Below, piece after piece: positions 53,484-64,000 of a DNA stretch of 64,000 nt; position 1 is the stretch's first letter; the number at the start of each line of letters is the position of its first letter. Below the pieces are notes generated by a model. It had not been told where the DNA came from and searched no databases. It was given only the letters and a program-made list of their open reading frames with translations. This DNA is from Rhyzopertha dominica. Its lineage: Eukaryota > Arthropoda > Insecta > Coleoptera > Bostrichidae. The DNA is taken from assembly GCA_025024175.1 (NCBI GenBank), contig QCXZ01000086.1, forward strand, positions 17,016,245-17,080,244, read 5' to 3'. The translations under genes and the position numbers were made by a program.

Positions 53484-56395
53484 ATATAGATAAATACTTC
53501 CTGTACACTTCCCAATAGCGACAGCAAAATAATAATGAAGCGAAAAGCGACACGAAAACTTATTTCACTTAACGCCATTTACGTATTTGTAACCCGATGT
53601 AGACCAAATTTCGTCCAGAAGGTCACATAGACAAAGGGCGGCGCGACGTCGATTTCTTTTGTAGAAAGTGTCGATACCGATTGCAGCTGCCGAATATTTT
53701 TTTTATGTAATTCATCGGCTTGCTTTTGGGAGATGCTATTAGATGGCGTTCACGACTTTAATATTTGCTTAATATTTCGTTAAAATTTTGCGATACTGCG
53801 AGACTTTTGCGAGACTCTCGTGTGAGATTTGAGACGAGACTTTTAAAAAGTTTCGTCTCGTCTCGCAAGAAAAATTTAAAGTATCGTCTCGAGTCGAGAC
53901 GAGACTCCCGCAAACGAGATTGTTGTAGTGAACCTCCCTCGTATATGTTGTGTTTACTTCAAGTAAGGAGTTCTCAGGGTGATAATAGTGACTCAAGCAG
54001 GACGCACGAATTGCGGGGTAACTTTCTTAGAAATCAATTCTCAATAAAGTTCCTACACAAAGAGTTCAATCATATAGCGCCGGCTTCTTACACCAAGAGG
54101 CCTTGATCATATCATCCAGACATAAACATCCTCCCAATGGCGATCGAAGGTTAAAACCAAAGTCAAATTCGAGAGTCTCCCATCAGCCGTCATCAAGTTA
54201 AGTTGTACAAGAGAGTCGCCTCTCAGTCAACACCAAGTTAAGATGTAAAAATTGAGTGTTAAGAAATTCCAAGTTCGACCTTAAGTAAAAAAATTTAAAA
54301 GTTCTTCGTCGGGTCTCAAGTTTCATATTCAGTCATATAACGTTGAGTTGAAGATCCCAGTGGAAGTTCGGGAAGAATAGTAGGAATCCATACTCCAGTG
54401 TGCGAAATTCCAGGGTATTTGAATAGAAGTCTGTGCAGCTACTAATTACTTGGTTTGGACCCATCACACTAAAGTGGGTTACTAGATACTTCATACCGTG
54501 GTGAGTCAATAAGTTTGCTTACTCCTGCTTAAGTCATCAACACCGTCTGTCTAGATACAAAAGATCAAATAATGTTCTTGCAATTTATGTGTCAATTGTC
54601 AGTTTCCAAGGAAACTTACTCTGTTTTTATTACTTTATTTTTTCGTTGTTATAATAATTATTTTTCTTAGGCTCATATTAAACTACTAAACTTTACAAAC
54701 GGTGTTTGAACGCTTTCTCGTACCAGAAAGAATCCCTAAACCTTTTCAGGGCTACGTTACTCACTCTCTGAAAATGGGTTTAAACCACTATCAAAAATCA
54801 ATCTGTTTTTATCAATTTTTGTTAACTTTTCTTTCGCATTAATTTAAAGATCGTCCGATCCCTTCAAAATCGAACTGGTGGCAGCATACTGTGAGAAATT
54901 ATATTTTAATATTCATCGAAGCCAAAGACAAGGTAAGTGCGCTTGTGTATACATATATGTATACACAAGGGTGCTAGTATAAATACAATTTAAGACTTAT
55001 TTAATAGCGCTCAAAATCTTATTACATTGGTGGCAAAAGTGGGAATAGTAAATATCATTAGCACCTCCACCAATTTTTAGTGTTCGTCGTTCGATTATTA
55101 CACTATCGTGGGCATCACTAATTAGGAAGTACTTCTGTTAAAATCTATAAAAAAATTAGAGAGCTTCTAGCCCGCGCTTATACTTAAAAGAACAATTCAT
55201 TTTTTCACACAGATATAGAAAACAAACCGGTAGGCTGCTACAGTTGTTTTTATATTATATAGGGAGCAGTCAAAATGCTTTCTTTTTATTGCAATCTTGT
55301 TAGACATTGCTTCTTTTAAAATACACAAATAATTAGCGTGCGCCTGGCATGCCTTATTCTAAAAAAATACTGTTTGATGTGTTTCTGTCTGTGATAAATT
55401 AGGAAGCTTGGTAGCTAAAACAAATTTATATGTTTTATAGAGCACAGCCAAGAAGGATTTTCTTTGTATTCTAATCATTTTGGACATTGCTTCTTTTCAT
55501 AACAGCTGACTGACAGTCTATGAATACATAGAAACTGACTCCCAAATACAAAGACAAACTTTCAATATAAGAATATGAAATATTTGAAATCAGTTTTTTC
55601 CTTTTTTATTTAGAAACCTTTAGGCACAAATAACTTGGTTTTTCAAGAGTGTGATGTATATATTTTGTTGCACTACAATATACGTTTCCTTTCATTTGAT
55701 ATGGTATTCTTAATATTTGAATCGACCGTTTTGAATTAATTAAAAAGAATAACGGATTTTTTTCAATTTCTAAGAAATCTCGTTTGTGTCTCTTGCTAAG
55801 TTTGTCATGTTTTTGTATTTGTGTCGTAATTACCTTTCTTTATGTTCAGTTTAGAGCATTGCTAAAATCGTTACTCAAATGCTTCATCGTGTTTAAGTAT
55901 CTCACAGTATATTTGAGGTGAAGAATGAATGATGCCAAAAAGAAGAAAGTTGTGTAAAAGAAATTGTTTAAGTGGCATTTGTTGTTTCGAGGGCATGATC
56001 TCACTGTTCAACATTCATCTGGACCTTTTGTAACATAATAGAGAGAACAATTCAGTTTCTTTTTGCGCGGGGAGCATCATGACTAGTCCACTTATTTGTG
56101 AAACTTGGAGTAAAAAAAGTCCCTAAAAACTCTGATATATTATGTGCTGGAACTCCGTCTTGTAGAAATGAGTACCTTGCATTCTTGGAGAAAATGATTC
56201 CACAAAATAACTCCCAAACGATTAGCGACAGTAGTGGTTATATGTTGCTCCAAAACGAAAGTAATTTTTCAGCTTCTTATTCATAATTATGAAAAGGGAA
56301 AACAGTACTTGTTCAAAAATATGTTAATATTTATTAACAATATACGTTCACCTAGCCCACCTCTCTGTACCCTGGTCATTAAGTCTAACTCAATA
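53484..56395. other. Stretch without recognisable genes
   Basis: 53780-53920 is a GAGAC/GTCTC-rich tract with a near-palindrome CGTCTCGAGTCGAGACG at 53885-53901. 53930-54900 is less AT-rich with no usable frame; 54880-54895 reads ACTGGTGGCAGCATAC, which could be a primer-binding-like site, but no LTR pair was found. Confidence 0.35.
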
Positions 56396-57963
56396 TACAG
56401 TGTCCCATTAAGAGTAAAGAGCGGCAGTATAGCGACAATGATAAGGTCTACAGATTTGAGAAAAAAATCTCTTTAAGTAAAAGGGGCAGAGAAATGGCTG
56501 TAAATTGTTATCAGGTTCGTAACACGATCGCTAGGGAGCGTAACTGCTATGACGAAACATAAAATTCGCTTTATCTCCAAAATAAATACGATGAAGTATA
56601 AACTTGAAATGGTCAGTTTAAATTTTGGTTAATACCGCAGCTCTTTGATATTTGACCTTCATTTCCTATCTGTCAAAATAAAACAGGGGGAGGCCTGAAC
56701 CGTTTAACTGATTTTAACATTTTTGGTCTTGTTTGAAAGAGAATTTTTAAAGATCTTTTAGATGAATAAAATATATAAGCTAAAGGGCGGTAACTACTCG
56801 ACAGGATCTTAAACAACTTAAAATAAGCTTTATTTTGGTACAAACCGCATTGCGATATCTTTATCCGTTCGCGAGTTATAATAGAAAATGTAAAATATTT
56901 TAATATTTCAACTAAATCTTATTACCTTAGCGAAAAAATCAAATCAAGTCAGCATGGTAACCAAAAAACACAACTATCAAACGTTAATTATGGGTGCATT
57001 TTCCAAGCAAAACAAAACGGCTTCTGTTTCGAGCGCACCTGAACCACCATTGCATTTTTATTTACGCGCTGAAAGATTCAGTGCCCTCCTGCGGCGTCTG
57101 AAAGAAACATACTGGCGCTGCATAGAAACCTGGTGCCATCTCGTAGTCAATACTAACAAATCTAACAGCCTGGATAAAGTGTGAAGGAAGGCTCAACGCG
57201 AGAGGGCACTGAACCTTTCAGACTTTCAGCGCGTAAAGAAAAATGCAATGGTTGTTCAGATGCACTCGAAACAGCAGCCGTTTTTGTTTTGCTTCGAATT
57301 TATCAATGCACGCAAAATTAACGTTTGACAGTTGTGTTATTTGGTTACCATGGTGGCGTGATTTGATTTTTCCCTAAGGTAATAAGATTTAGTTGAAATA
57401 TTAAAATTTTTGACATTTTCTACTATAACTGGCGAACGGATAAAGATATCGCAATGCGGTTTGTACTAAAATATGGCTTATTTTAAGTTTTTTAAGATCC
57501 TATAGTACTGTTCCATTTAACTTTTTAGAAAAAAAAAATACAAAAGTGTGTGATCTTACTAGTTACCGCCCTCTAGCTTATTTATTTTATACCATACGGA
57601 TTGACCAAAATACTCGTTTAAAAAGACCATTAAATTCTCTTTCAACGGGACCAAAAAAGTTAAAATCGGTTAAGCGGTTCAGGAGATAATAACATCTAAG
57701 TATTGAAAGATACATCGGCCTCCCCCTCCCTTATTTTGACAGATACAAAAAAAAGGCCAACATCAAAAAGATGCGATATTAACCAAAATTTAAACAGACA
57801 ATTTTGTTTTTTCATAGCAGCTACGCCCCCTAGCGATCGTGTTACGAACTTGAAAATAATTTCCAGACATTTCTCTTGCCCCTTTTACTTAGAGATCTCA
57901 AATCTATAGACCTTACCATTGTCGAGGTACAGCCGCTCTTTACCCTTAACGGGACACCCTGTA
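56396..57963. mobile_element. Foldback DNA element with about 700-bp inverted arms
   Basis: The left end (TACAGTGTCCCATTAAGAGT) and right end (complement TACAGGGTGTCCCGTTAAGG) are inverted and flanked by TA (56394-56395, 57964-57965). Pairing continues inward through AGCGATCGTGTTACGAAC, AAGATATCGCAATGCGG, GGTAATAAGATTTAGTTGAA and GGTTACCATG, to a small loop near 57110-57190 with GC-richer edges. No open frame of note, so it is non-autonomous. Confidence 0.85.
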
Positions 57964-57965
57964 TA

Positions 57966-60223
57966 AATTGGCAGTATAATAAAAAAAAGCACAACAGGAG
58001 CTAAAATGTTTAAGTAACTATGTACGGTGCGAGGAAAGACTGCGACGTTCTCTGTCCGAAATATCGAATGGTAATAAAAAAAACCCTCAACAAAATCCGG
58101 TATGGACTAGTAACAAGGTGTTGCAGTTTTATATGTATCGAATAAAGCAGTTACCGGCTGTAAATTGCAACTATGTAGTATGTATTCGTTTTCCTGGAAG
58201 AGCAGGTAAACTGCTTGTTTTGCGATTCCAATCTGCATACGCTCCTTCTATTTGACATGCTATCTGTTACGACCAATTTAATCCTTATAACTATTTAGAG
58301 ATTGCTAAAAATGTGAATGTTTCCTTTTTGTTCAGTTTCTATCTTTTTAGCGCACTTTGATTGTTTATCTAGTTTACAAAACTTACTGAATACACAGGTG
58401 CATCAGGGAGTAGTGTTTAATATAGTATTTAAACCGCAATACGACAATACGCATATTTGATCACTAATATCGCATATCATCCAATCGACCTAATGTATTA
58501 AAATTAAATCGCAGTATTTCACTCAACATTTGGGAAGTATACCATGATGGGTATGAATAGATGACTAACACTAAGCATAAAGTGATTTTTCAGTAAATAA
58601 ATATGTTAATAATAATTTAATAATTAAATATATACGTATATAATGTTACCCGTTTCCTATCTCTTATCAGTCGCTATTATTATTAATTAAGTTCCAGAAA
58701 CAGTTATTGCTAATTATGTAATTGCAAAAACGCGTTTTTTCAGCTCATGTAAAGTTGAGTTTCTTATAATTACTTGGTTTACTTGTTTCTTTTTTTAGGT
58801 AATACAAGACAAGACAAATTTCAAGCACTGCCGTCATGGCTGCTGGTGCACTGATGCGAACGAGGGATTCCAATAATAGTGAAATTAAAGAAAATAGTAA
58901 TTTCAATACCAGTATTCAGGCTTTGCATTTTTAAACGATCCTTTTGGAAGAGCAGGTGCTATCTCATGGTTAGCAACTGAACTTCACTATTTCTGAGTGC
59001 GAGCTTGTCGAGATTGAAAACAACAGTTCTGGCAGAGCAGCCATCTATGTGTATTTTAGGAGGTCTAATTTTGGTGTTAAAATGATTCATGGACAAAATG
59101 TGTGATTTATTGCAATTAAGTCGAGTCAACCTTATTATTGTTAAATTTCTTTGTTTTGTATTTAAATCTGCTTTGTCTAGAATGACTTTAATAATATTAT
59201 GTTTGTGTTGGTAGCGTTTAGATTGCTTTTAGCTCTGACGTTAAGTTTCTATCTATTTGACATAGTTAAAAGCAGAAAGTTGACAATGGCTTTTGTTAAG
59301 TAACCAAAAGTGCTATATTACCATATTTATAATAAAGTGGATGTAACTTTGGCTTTAGTTGTTTAAAGAAGTTTATTAAAACATTTTTAACGGTTTACAA
59401 ATTATTCTTTATGGTGAAAATGACAAATAAAGCGGATCCACGTAAAATATTTAATATAAGCGTTTGGTAAAAATATTAAAATTAAAGTTTTTAAGTTTGG
59501 TAATATACAGTGCAATTCACGGAGCGACTGTATTTAGAAAAAATCCTTTTTATAAAATTATACCAGAAAAAAAAAACACTAAAAATATTTGTGAATTTTT
59601 AAGTTTACCGCTAGGGGACGCTAGGGTATAAAGAAACGAAAATAAATAAAAAATATTGCCGATAAAATGTGTGTATAATTACTAAAAAGTTTCGTTGCAA
59701 CATTTTTTCTCTGGTTGCCATGGTAACGACACTACAAAGCAAATGCTATATCTTTTAAATGCCTCAACCAAATTCAATGAACTAAGATTAATCTTAGAGA
59801 GTTTCAAGGGGATTAATATTGATGGTAAATTGTTCCTAGTTTCTTAAAACAGCTGTAAAGGGCAGCATTTGAAAATTTGTAATGCTTTCTTCAATTTCTC
59901 AAAAAAAAATTAAATAGGACAATGTGCTTTTTTCACTTCGTTCTGTAGGCTGTAGAGTGGTGAAAACACAAGGCGAGTGTTATTTTGTATTTTGAATTTA
60001 TTGCCGACATAGTGCTACATGACAAAATAAAAAAAGGATTTTTTTCACTTTATTTTGTAAGTTATTGTTCAAGAAGAACTATGGTAAAACCTGAGATTGA
60101 TAGTTTTTCTCGTTTTAAAGTTATTGCCAAAATAGTAGTAGTATACGAACAACACATAGCCGAGCAAATTATCTAATAATCAATTTTTAATTTGCACTTC
60201 CAACGACTAGTATAATACTGCTG
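57966..60223. other. Stretch without recognisable genes
   Basis: AT-rich. Short frames only. No repeat other than scattered homopolymers was recognised. Confidence 0.4.
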
Positions 60224-61048
60224 CAAATTGAATCAATACTTCTACATCCAATAGTCAAAATGACATTTACGTTTTTATTTCTTATATTATACTATCAATA
60301 ATGAGGTTTTGAGCAGTTTTGCGTGTACACATTTTTTGAGACAATACACAGTTCTCGTAATATTAGCAGAAATAACTAATTTTTTTAAATCTTTTTTTTG
60401 TAAATAACTCCAAAATTATTAACTTAATTAAAAAATTGCAAGAGTGCTTTTCGATCAGAAATTTGACTTTCTATATAATAGCAGAATTTTAAAAAATCGT
60501 GTGGAGAGGGTCCAATATCCAGTTTTTTGTAAATATTCCGAAAACGTCAATTTTTTGAATCACTGTTTGTAACAAATTTCTTATCTGATAGTATTTTCAC
60601 TTTTTGAATAATTAAGAAGTATTTTTCGAGATATTTAAGAATAGCCGTTGACGGTTTTTTTGCTAATATCGTCTAAACCGAAAGTTTATAAGGACGAATA
60701 ATACTGGCAATTAAACTACCTATCACATACTAAAAGGAAAAAATAAAAATTTCCAAAAAGGGTAGTTACCCTCCAATTTCACCCCCTACTTACCCCAAAA
60801 ACAATAGGTCGCTTTGGGTAGTTGAGATTTATATGTATGCCAGATTATAAGTTCATATGTTGTCTTTTGAAAGTTATCGCGTCCACAAAAAGACCGACAG
60901 ACAGACACACATACACACATACAAGAATTTTTTTGCTCAAATTTAGTTTTTTTACGTTTTTGAACATTTTAAAGCGACTGGGCAAATAAAAAATTTTGAA
61001 TTCTTTTTTCGCGATACAATACTTCCCATCCGTTGGATGTGGAAGTAA
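60224..61048 (-). mobile_element. Non-autonomous element, copy B (inverse of 404-1189)
   Basis: The reverse complement aligns over its whole length to 404-1189, with the same ends (ACTTCTACATCCAA at 60238; TTGGATGTGGAAGT near 61033), the GACACGATAACTTTCAAAAG-like block and the CA/GT tract near 60900. Substitutions and small indels are frequent, so the copies are not recent duplicates. Confidence 0.75.
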
Positions 61049-61353
61049 TTAATAATGTCTTGAACTTATTCGCAAGATATTAATTTTTTCAAGATTAACA
61101 ATGTATTTTTAGTGGTTAAAATAGTTATGTTATTTGTGACACGTTCAGAGTTTTACCATGTTTGTTTGGTTTAGGTACGCCATGCTCTGTGGCAATAGGG
61201 ACAAGTGTCAATATTTCAACAGCATTCATTGTATTTTGGTAGTTGTTGATTGTTTCTTTTGAAAATATTTATTAACCTATTTCAAAAATGCCGTTTACAA
61301 ATGAAGAAATATACCATTCTTTAAATTAATATCAATGCTAACAATAAATATAT
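61049..61353. other. Stretch without recognisable genes
   Basis: AT-rich spacer; nothing recognised. Confidence 0.4.
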
Positions 61354-61839
61354 TGTAGCAAAGCCGGCTAGCTGGGTGGTGGGTCTTAGGTGTTTTTAAA
61401 TATAAACAGGCTTCTGCAGTTAAGAGACGGTTTTATTTCGATTTCTCTTGTACAATCAGGGTAGTGAGTCTAAAATCTGTTATACAAGAACGTTATATAG
61501 TACAGAAAATAATGCCTATAATAAAAACTTGCTCACCTGTTACCAGGATTATTATTGAACTAAGAATAATAACAATAACCTGCTCCGCGGGATAACAATA
61601 ATTCAGAACTTACGTACGCCGGCAAACCACTATCATAGATAAATTAAGAAAGATACCCAATGTAAATGCACCGCATTGCCACAGAACCGTAGTGTATGAT
61701 CTTCACTCAAGAGGGCGAAAGAATGTCCAAAGCGCGCGATATTGTATCCCAAATGTTTTGTACTGTATGTCCCTCCCGCCCAGACAGTATGCGAACGGAA
61801 TGTGGGCGGTAGTCACAATCCCACCACTGCACTTCTACA
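61354..61839 (-). repeat. Solo LTR candidate
   Basis: On the minus strand the segment begins TGTAGAAGTGCAGTGG and ends GGCTTTGCTACA, i.e. TGTAG...CTACA. It holds TATATAA (complement of 61493-61499) and, about 65 bases downstream, AATAAA (complement of 61433-61438). No internal retrotransposon sequence flanks it, hence solo. No target duplication is evident, which lowers confidence. Confidence 0.5.
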
Positions 61840-63898
61840 GCAGCTGACTGCAACACCCGTAATGCTTAACAAAATAATATTTTATGCAGCGAAGGATCAA
61901 TAGTAGAGTGCCCGATCGCACATATTTTGACTTGTGTGGGGGGATGACAAGCTAAAACTTACACAGATGTAAGCTAATATATTGATAATTATAAATCCAG
62001 AATTATATAAATTAGACCGAGCCGAAAGTCAATATCGTTAAAAATGTAACTAACGGTGCATTGTTGAAAAACGAAATGTATACTTTCTATGGGTATTTAA
62101 TTTGAAACATTTTCTGTGCCGAATATTTTTAAATAAATTATTGACTTGCAAAATACATTGCCTCTTACGGCCGAAAAATAATAAAAGGTCAGTTTTTCGG
62201 TTTCAACGCCGTCTACAATTAATTCAAAATTCCCTAATTTTCAGTTTACCTCGCATTATCGCGAAAACTAAGGCCTAACTCAAAAAAAATATATTCTTAT
62301 TATAAGTTAGCCGTGTCCTTTTAGGTGCCATTCGTGGCAAATTCATATTTTTTGATTTACCGATAAAGGTAGTTTAAAATTAAATGTAAAAGATTACATT
62401 TTTCAGGGAGACGCGACTGCTGCCGTGTTCGCGTGGCCGCATCGTCCATCTCTACTATTTCCGTAGCTCCGTCCTTTGTCCCCTAGTGCAGCTCAGGGAG
62501 GGACGCGATAGATCAAATACAATAATTAGGAAATCTGTCTAATTAATCCTATTTCAGTTTTCATATTGACAAACACGTTCGAAAGTATATTAAAAATTTT
62601 CACTAACCTATGGAGGAAAAATTAAACTAATAACTACGCATGTAGTTCATTAAACGTTTTATTATGCAATACTGCACGCAAATCATGATAAAATAAATTA
62701 ATCTTTTTACAAAATTGCACAATTTACTTATCGAAATTTGTTCTTGAGCTGTGGTTTCAACCAATATTTTAGATCTAGATTCTTGATGTACGAAAATTCC
62801 GAGTGTTACGAGTTTAGGACATCTTCACAAATGCTCGTTATAGCTACAGGATCTTAAGCAGTCCCCTCATTAAATGCAACCAAACCAATTGTACAGTACA
62901 ATACATCTGGTATGTGTTTCTTGCAGCCTTTTATATCTAAGTTCCCGTCACTTAAAATACAGATGGTATTTTATCCATTTCGCACCTTATATTGGCACAT
63001 ATTTTATTAATAACGGCGATTTCTACTTCCGCTACAGTATGGTATTGCAAATCTGGTAATCTGTCTGGTTATACTGATATTTTACTATTAATAGAAAATA
63101 ACTGCCACTATCGCAAATACTGCTAACTCTTTTACTTTTATAAAGCACTTCAATATTGTGTTAAAAATCTTTCTTTATTATTGAGCAGTATTATACTATC
63201 TCTTCACTATCTTTTTAAAAAAAGTCAAGAACAAAAGTATACTAATGTCGACCCGCGTNAATATTTTAATCAGAGAATAAAAAAAACATGTAAATGGTAA
63301 AGTGTGCATAAATTGTATGTAAAATATATCCAGAAATACAACGGATTTGGTTGGTACCTTTAAAAACATTTGTTAAGGTGCTATACCTACGGCTTCTAGT
63401 AATTAGCCCGAATGATACGACTCTGTATAGTAGCTTGCCTAATAGTAGACCTTGCCAGGTATAATAAGCTTTCCAAAAATGATTTTCCATTGCAGTTTTT
63501 TGCTAAAAGCTACGACTGCCTTCAAATAATTCCTCATCGAAAAAGGAAAACAACTGTCTTAGTCATGAAAAAAGCGCGCTGTGCAGAGGATTGTGGGGGT
63601 GAATTTCCAAAATAAGTAAAAATTCTTGTTTGTTTTTTTTTAAATATCTTTGGTACCTCACCTTTATTATATTAAGATACTATGCTGCTGCTTAAATGGC
63701 AAATATAATTTTTTAAAATTTCTAATAACGCCGTCACTATGCTTTCTTATAGAGCGCCTTAATGAATTTCGTTCGCTTTAAACACTACCTAATTCGCCAG
63801 ACGTTTAGCTTCTCCCAGCACAAAAACGCGTTGGTTTATTGGTGTGTGCAAATTCGCAATATAATACATAGTTTGTGGCATAATATTTTTGTGTAGCA
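61840..63898. other. Stretch without recognisable genes
   Basis: AT-rich except for a GC-rich block at 62406-62515. Short frames at 62874 and 63412 have no family features. One N at 63258. Confidence 0.4.
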
Positions 63899-64000
63899 AT
63901 GTCGAATTTCACAGCGGCGTCCGTGGACATGCGAGTATGGTTCAAAATAGCCCAAAAGGTACGCGATACTCGACTTTATGCACACAGAATTGATATTCAA
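63899..64000 (+). CDS. Possible 5' coding exon, open to the window end
   Basis: ATG at 63899 opens 34 codons (MSNFTAASVDMRVWFKIAQK...) without a stop up to the window edge; an AAAAGGTACGC donor-like site lies at about 63955. The sequence is less AT-rich than its surroundings. This length can arise by chance and I recognise no family. Confidence 0.2.
   Translation, partial: MSNFTAASVDMRVWFKIAQKVRDTRLYAHRIDIQ

Noticed and set aside
53940..54880. Less AT-rich stretch considered as a host gene
   Set aside because: No long frame, no splice-bounded exon and no protein motif in any frame.
54600..54900. Possible 5' LTR end plus primer-binding site (ACTGGTGGCAGC)
   Set aside because: No second LTR, no gag or pol downstream, and no clear LTR start; a short string alone is insufficient.
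11365..63258. Scattered single N bases
   Set aside because: They are isolated ambiguous calls, mostly in repeats, not gaps or biological signals.
1..64000. CRISPR arrays, operons, phage or plasmid features
   Set aside because: No spaced direct repeats or prokaryotic gene layout; introns, LINEs, P-like and Penelope elements show a eukaryotic genome.

Overview
The window is eukaryotic nuclear DNA: AT-rich, with spliced (GT-AG) transposase genes and long stretches without genes. I recognise no host gene. The content is almost entirely mobile elements and their wrecks: Ty3/gypsy LTR elements, an env-bearing LTR remnant of errantivirus type, Penelope-like elements with GIY-YIG endonuclease and hammerhead-like cores, an APE-type LINE, a P-element/THAP9-type transposase, a DD37D (maT-like) mariner, a second Tc1/mariner-type element with long inverted repeats, and several palindromic MITEs. 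This mixture suggests a large, transposon-rich arthropod genome, probably an insect. I cannot name the species.

Layout. 1-2130: gypsy integrase wreck (minus) split by a 0.79-kb non-autonomous element whose second, inverted copy lies at 60224-61048. 2172-5211: two adjacent decayed ORFs of a transposon pair, one small spliced ORF and one C2H2 plus transposase-like ORF. 6310-7728: env remnant between LTR pieces. 9285-9689: another gypsy pol scrap. 9690-14893: a complete but decayed 5.2-kb gypsy element with both LTRs, primer-binding site, gag and pol. 14895-16135: a foldback repeat directly abutting it. 16362-17228: Penelope remnant with inverted flanks and the best hammerhead core. 18378-20817: spliced P-element-like transposase pseudogene. 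22725-28670: a large inverted-repeat element, its right arm split by a LINE at 24484-27986.

31040-31708, 35521-35934 and 38480-39335: palindromic MITEs, two of them with a second element nested in the centre. 32230-32560: Penelope pLTR palindrome. 36276-37579: maT-like mariner with intact ends. 38020-38445: GC-richer LINE RT scrap. 39420-42490: second Penelope family with a partial inverted copy of its own 3' end upstream. 45468-49727: two near-identical Penelope copies head to head, forming a palindrome with about 1.7-kb arms. 51400-53481: Tc1/mariner-type element with about 400-bp inverted repeats. 56396-57963: a foldback element with about 700-bp arms. 61354-61839: solo LTR candidate. The remaining intervals are AT-rich and show no gene.

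The elements do not form a shared pathway. The useful biology is structural: nested insertions that give a relative chronology, repeated use of TA-flanked ends beginning TACAGGGTG, and Penelope copies that repeatedly appear as inverted pairs with ribozyme-like motifs. Every autonomous element seen here carries stops, frameshifts or truncations. The Penelope plus copy at 47.2-49.4 kb and the mariner are the least decayed.
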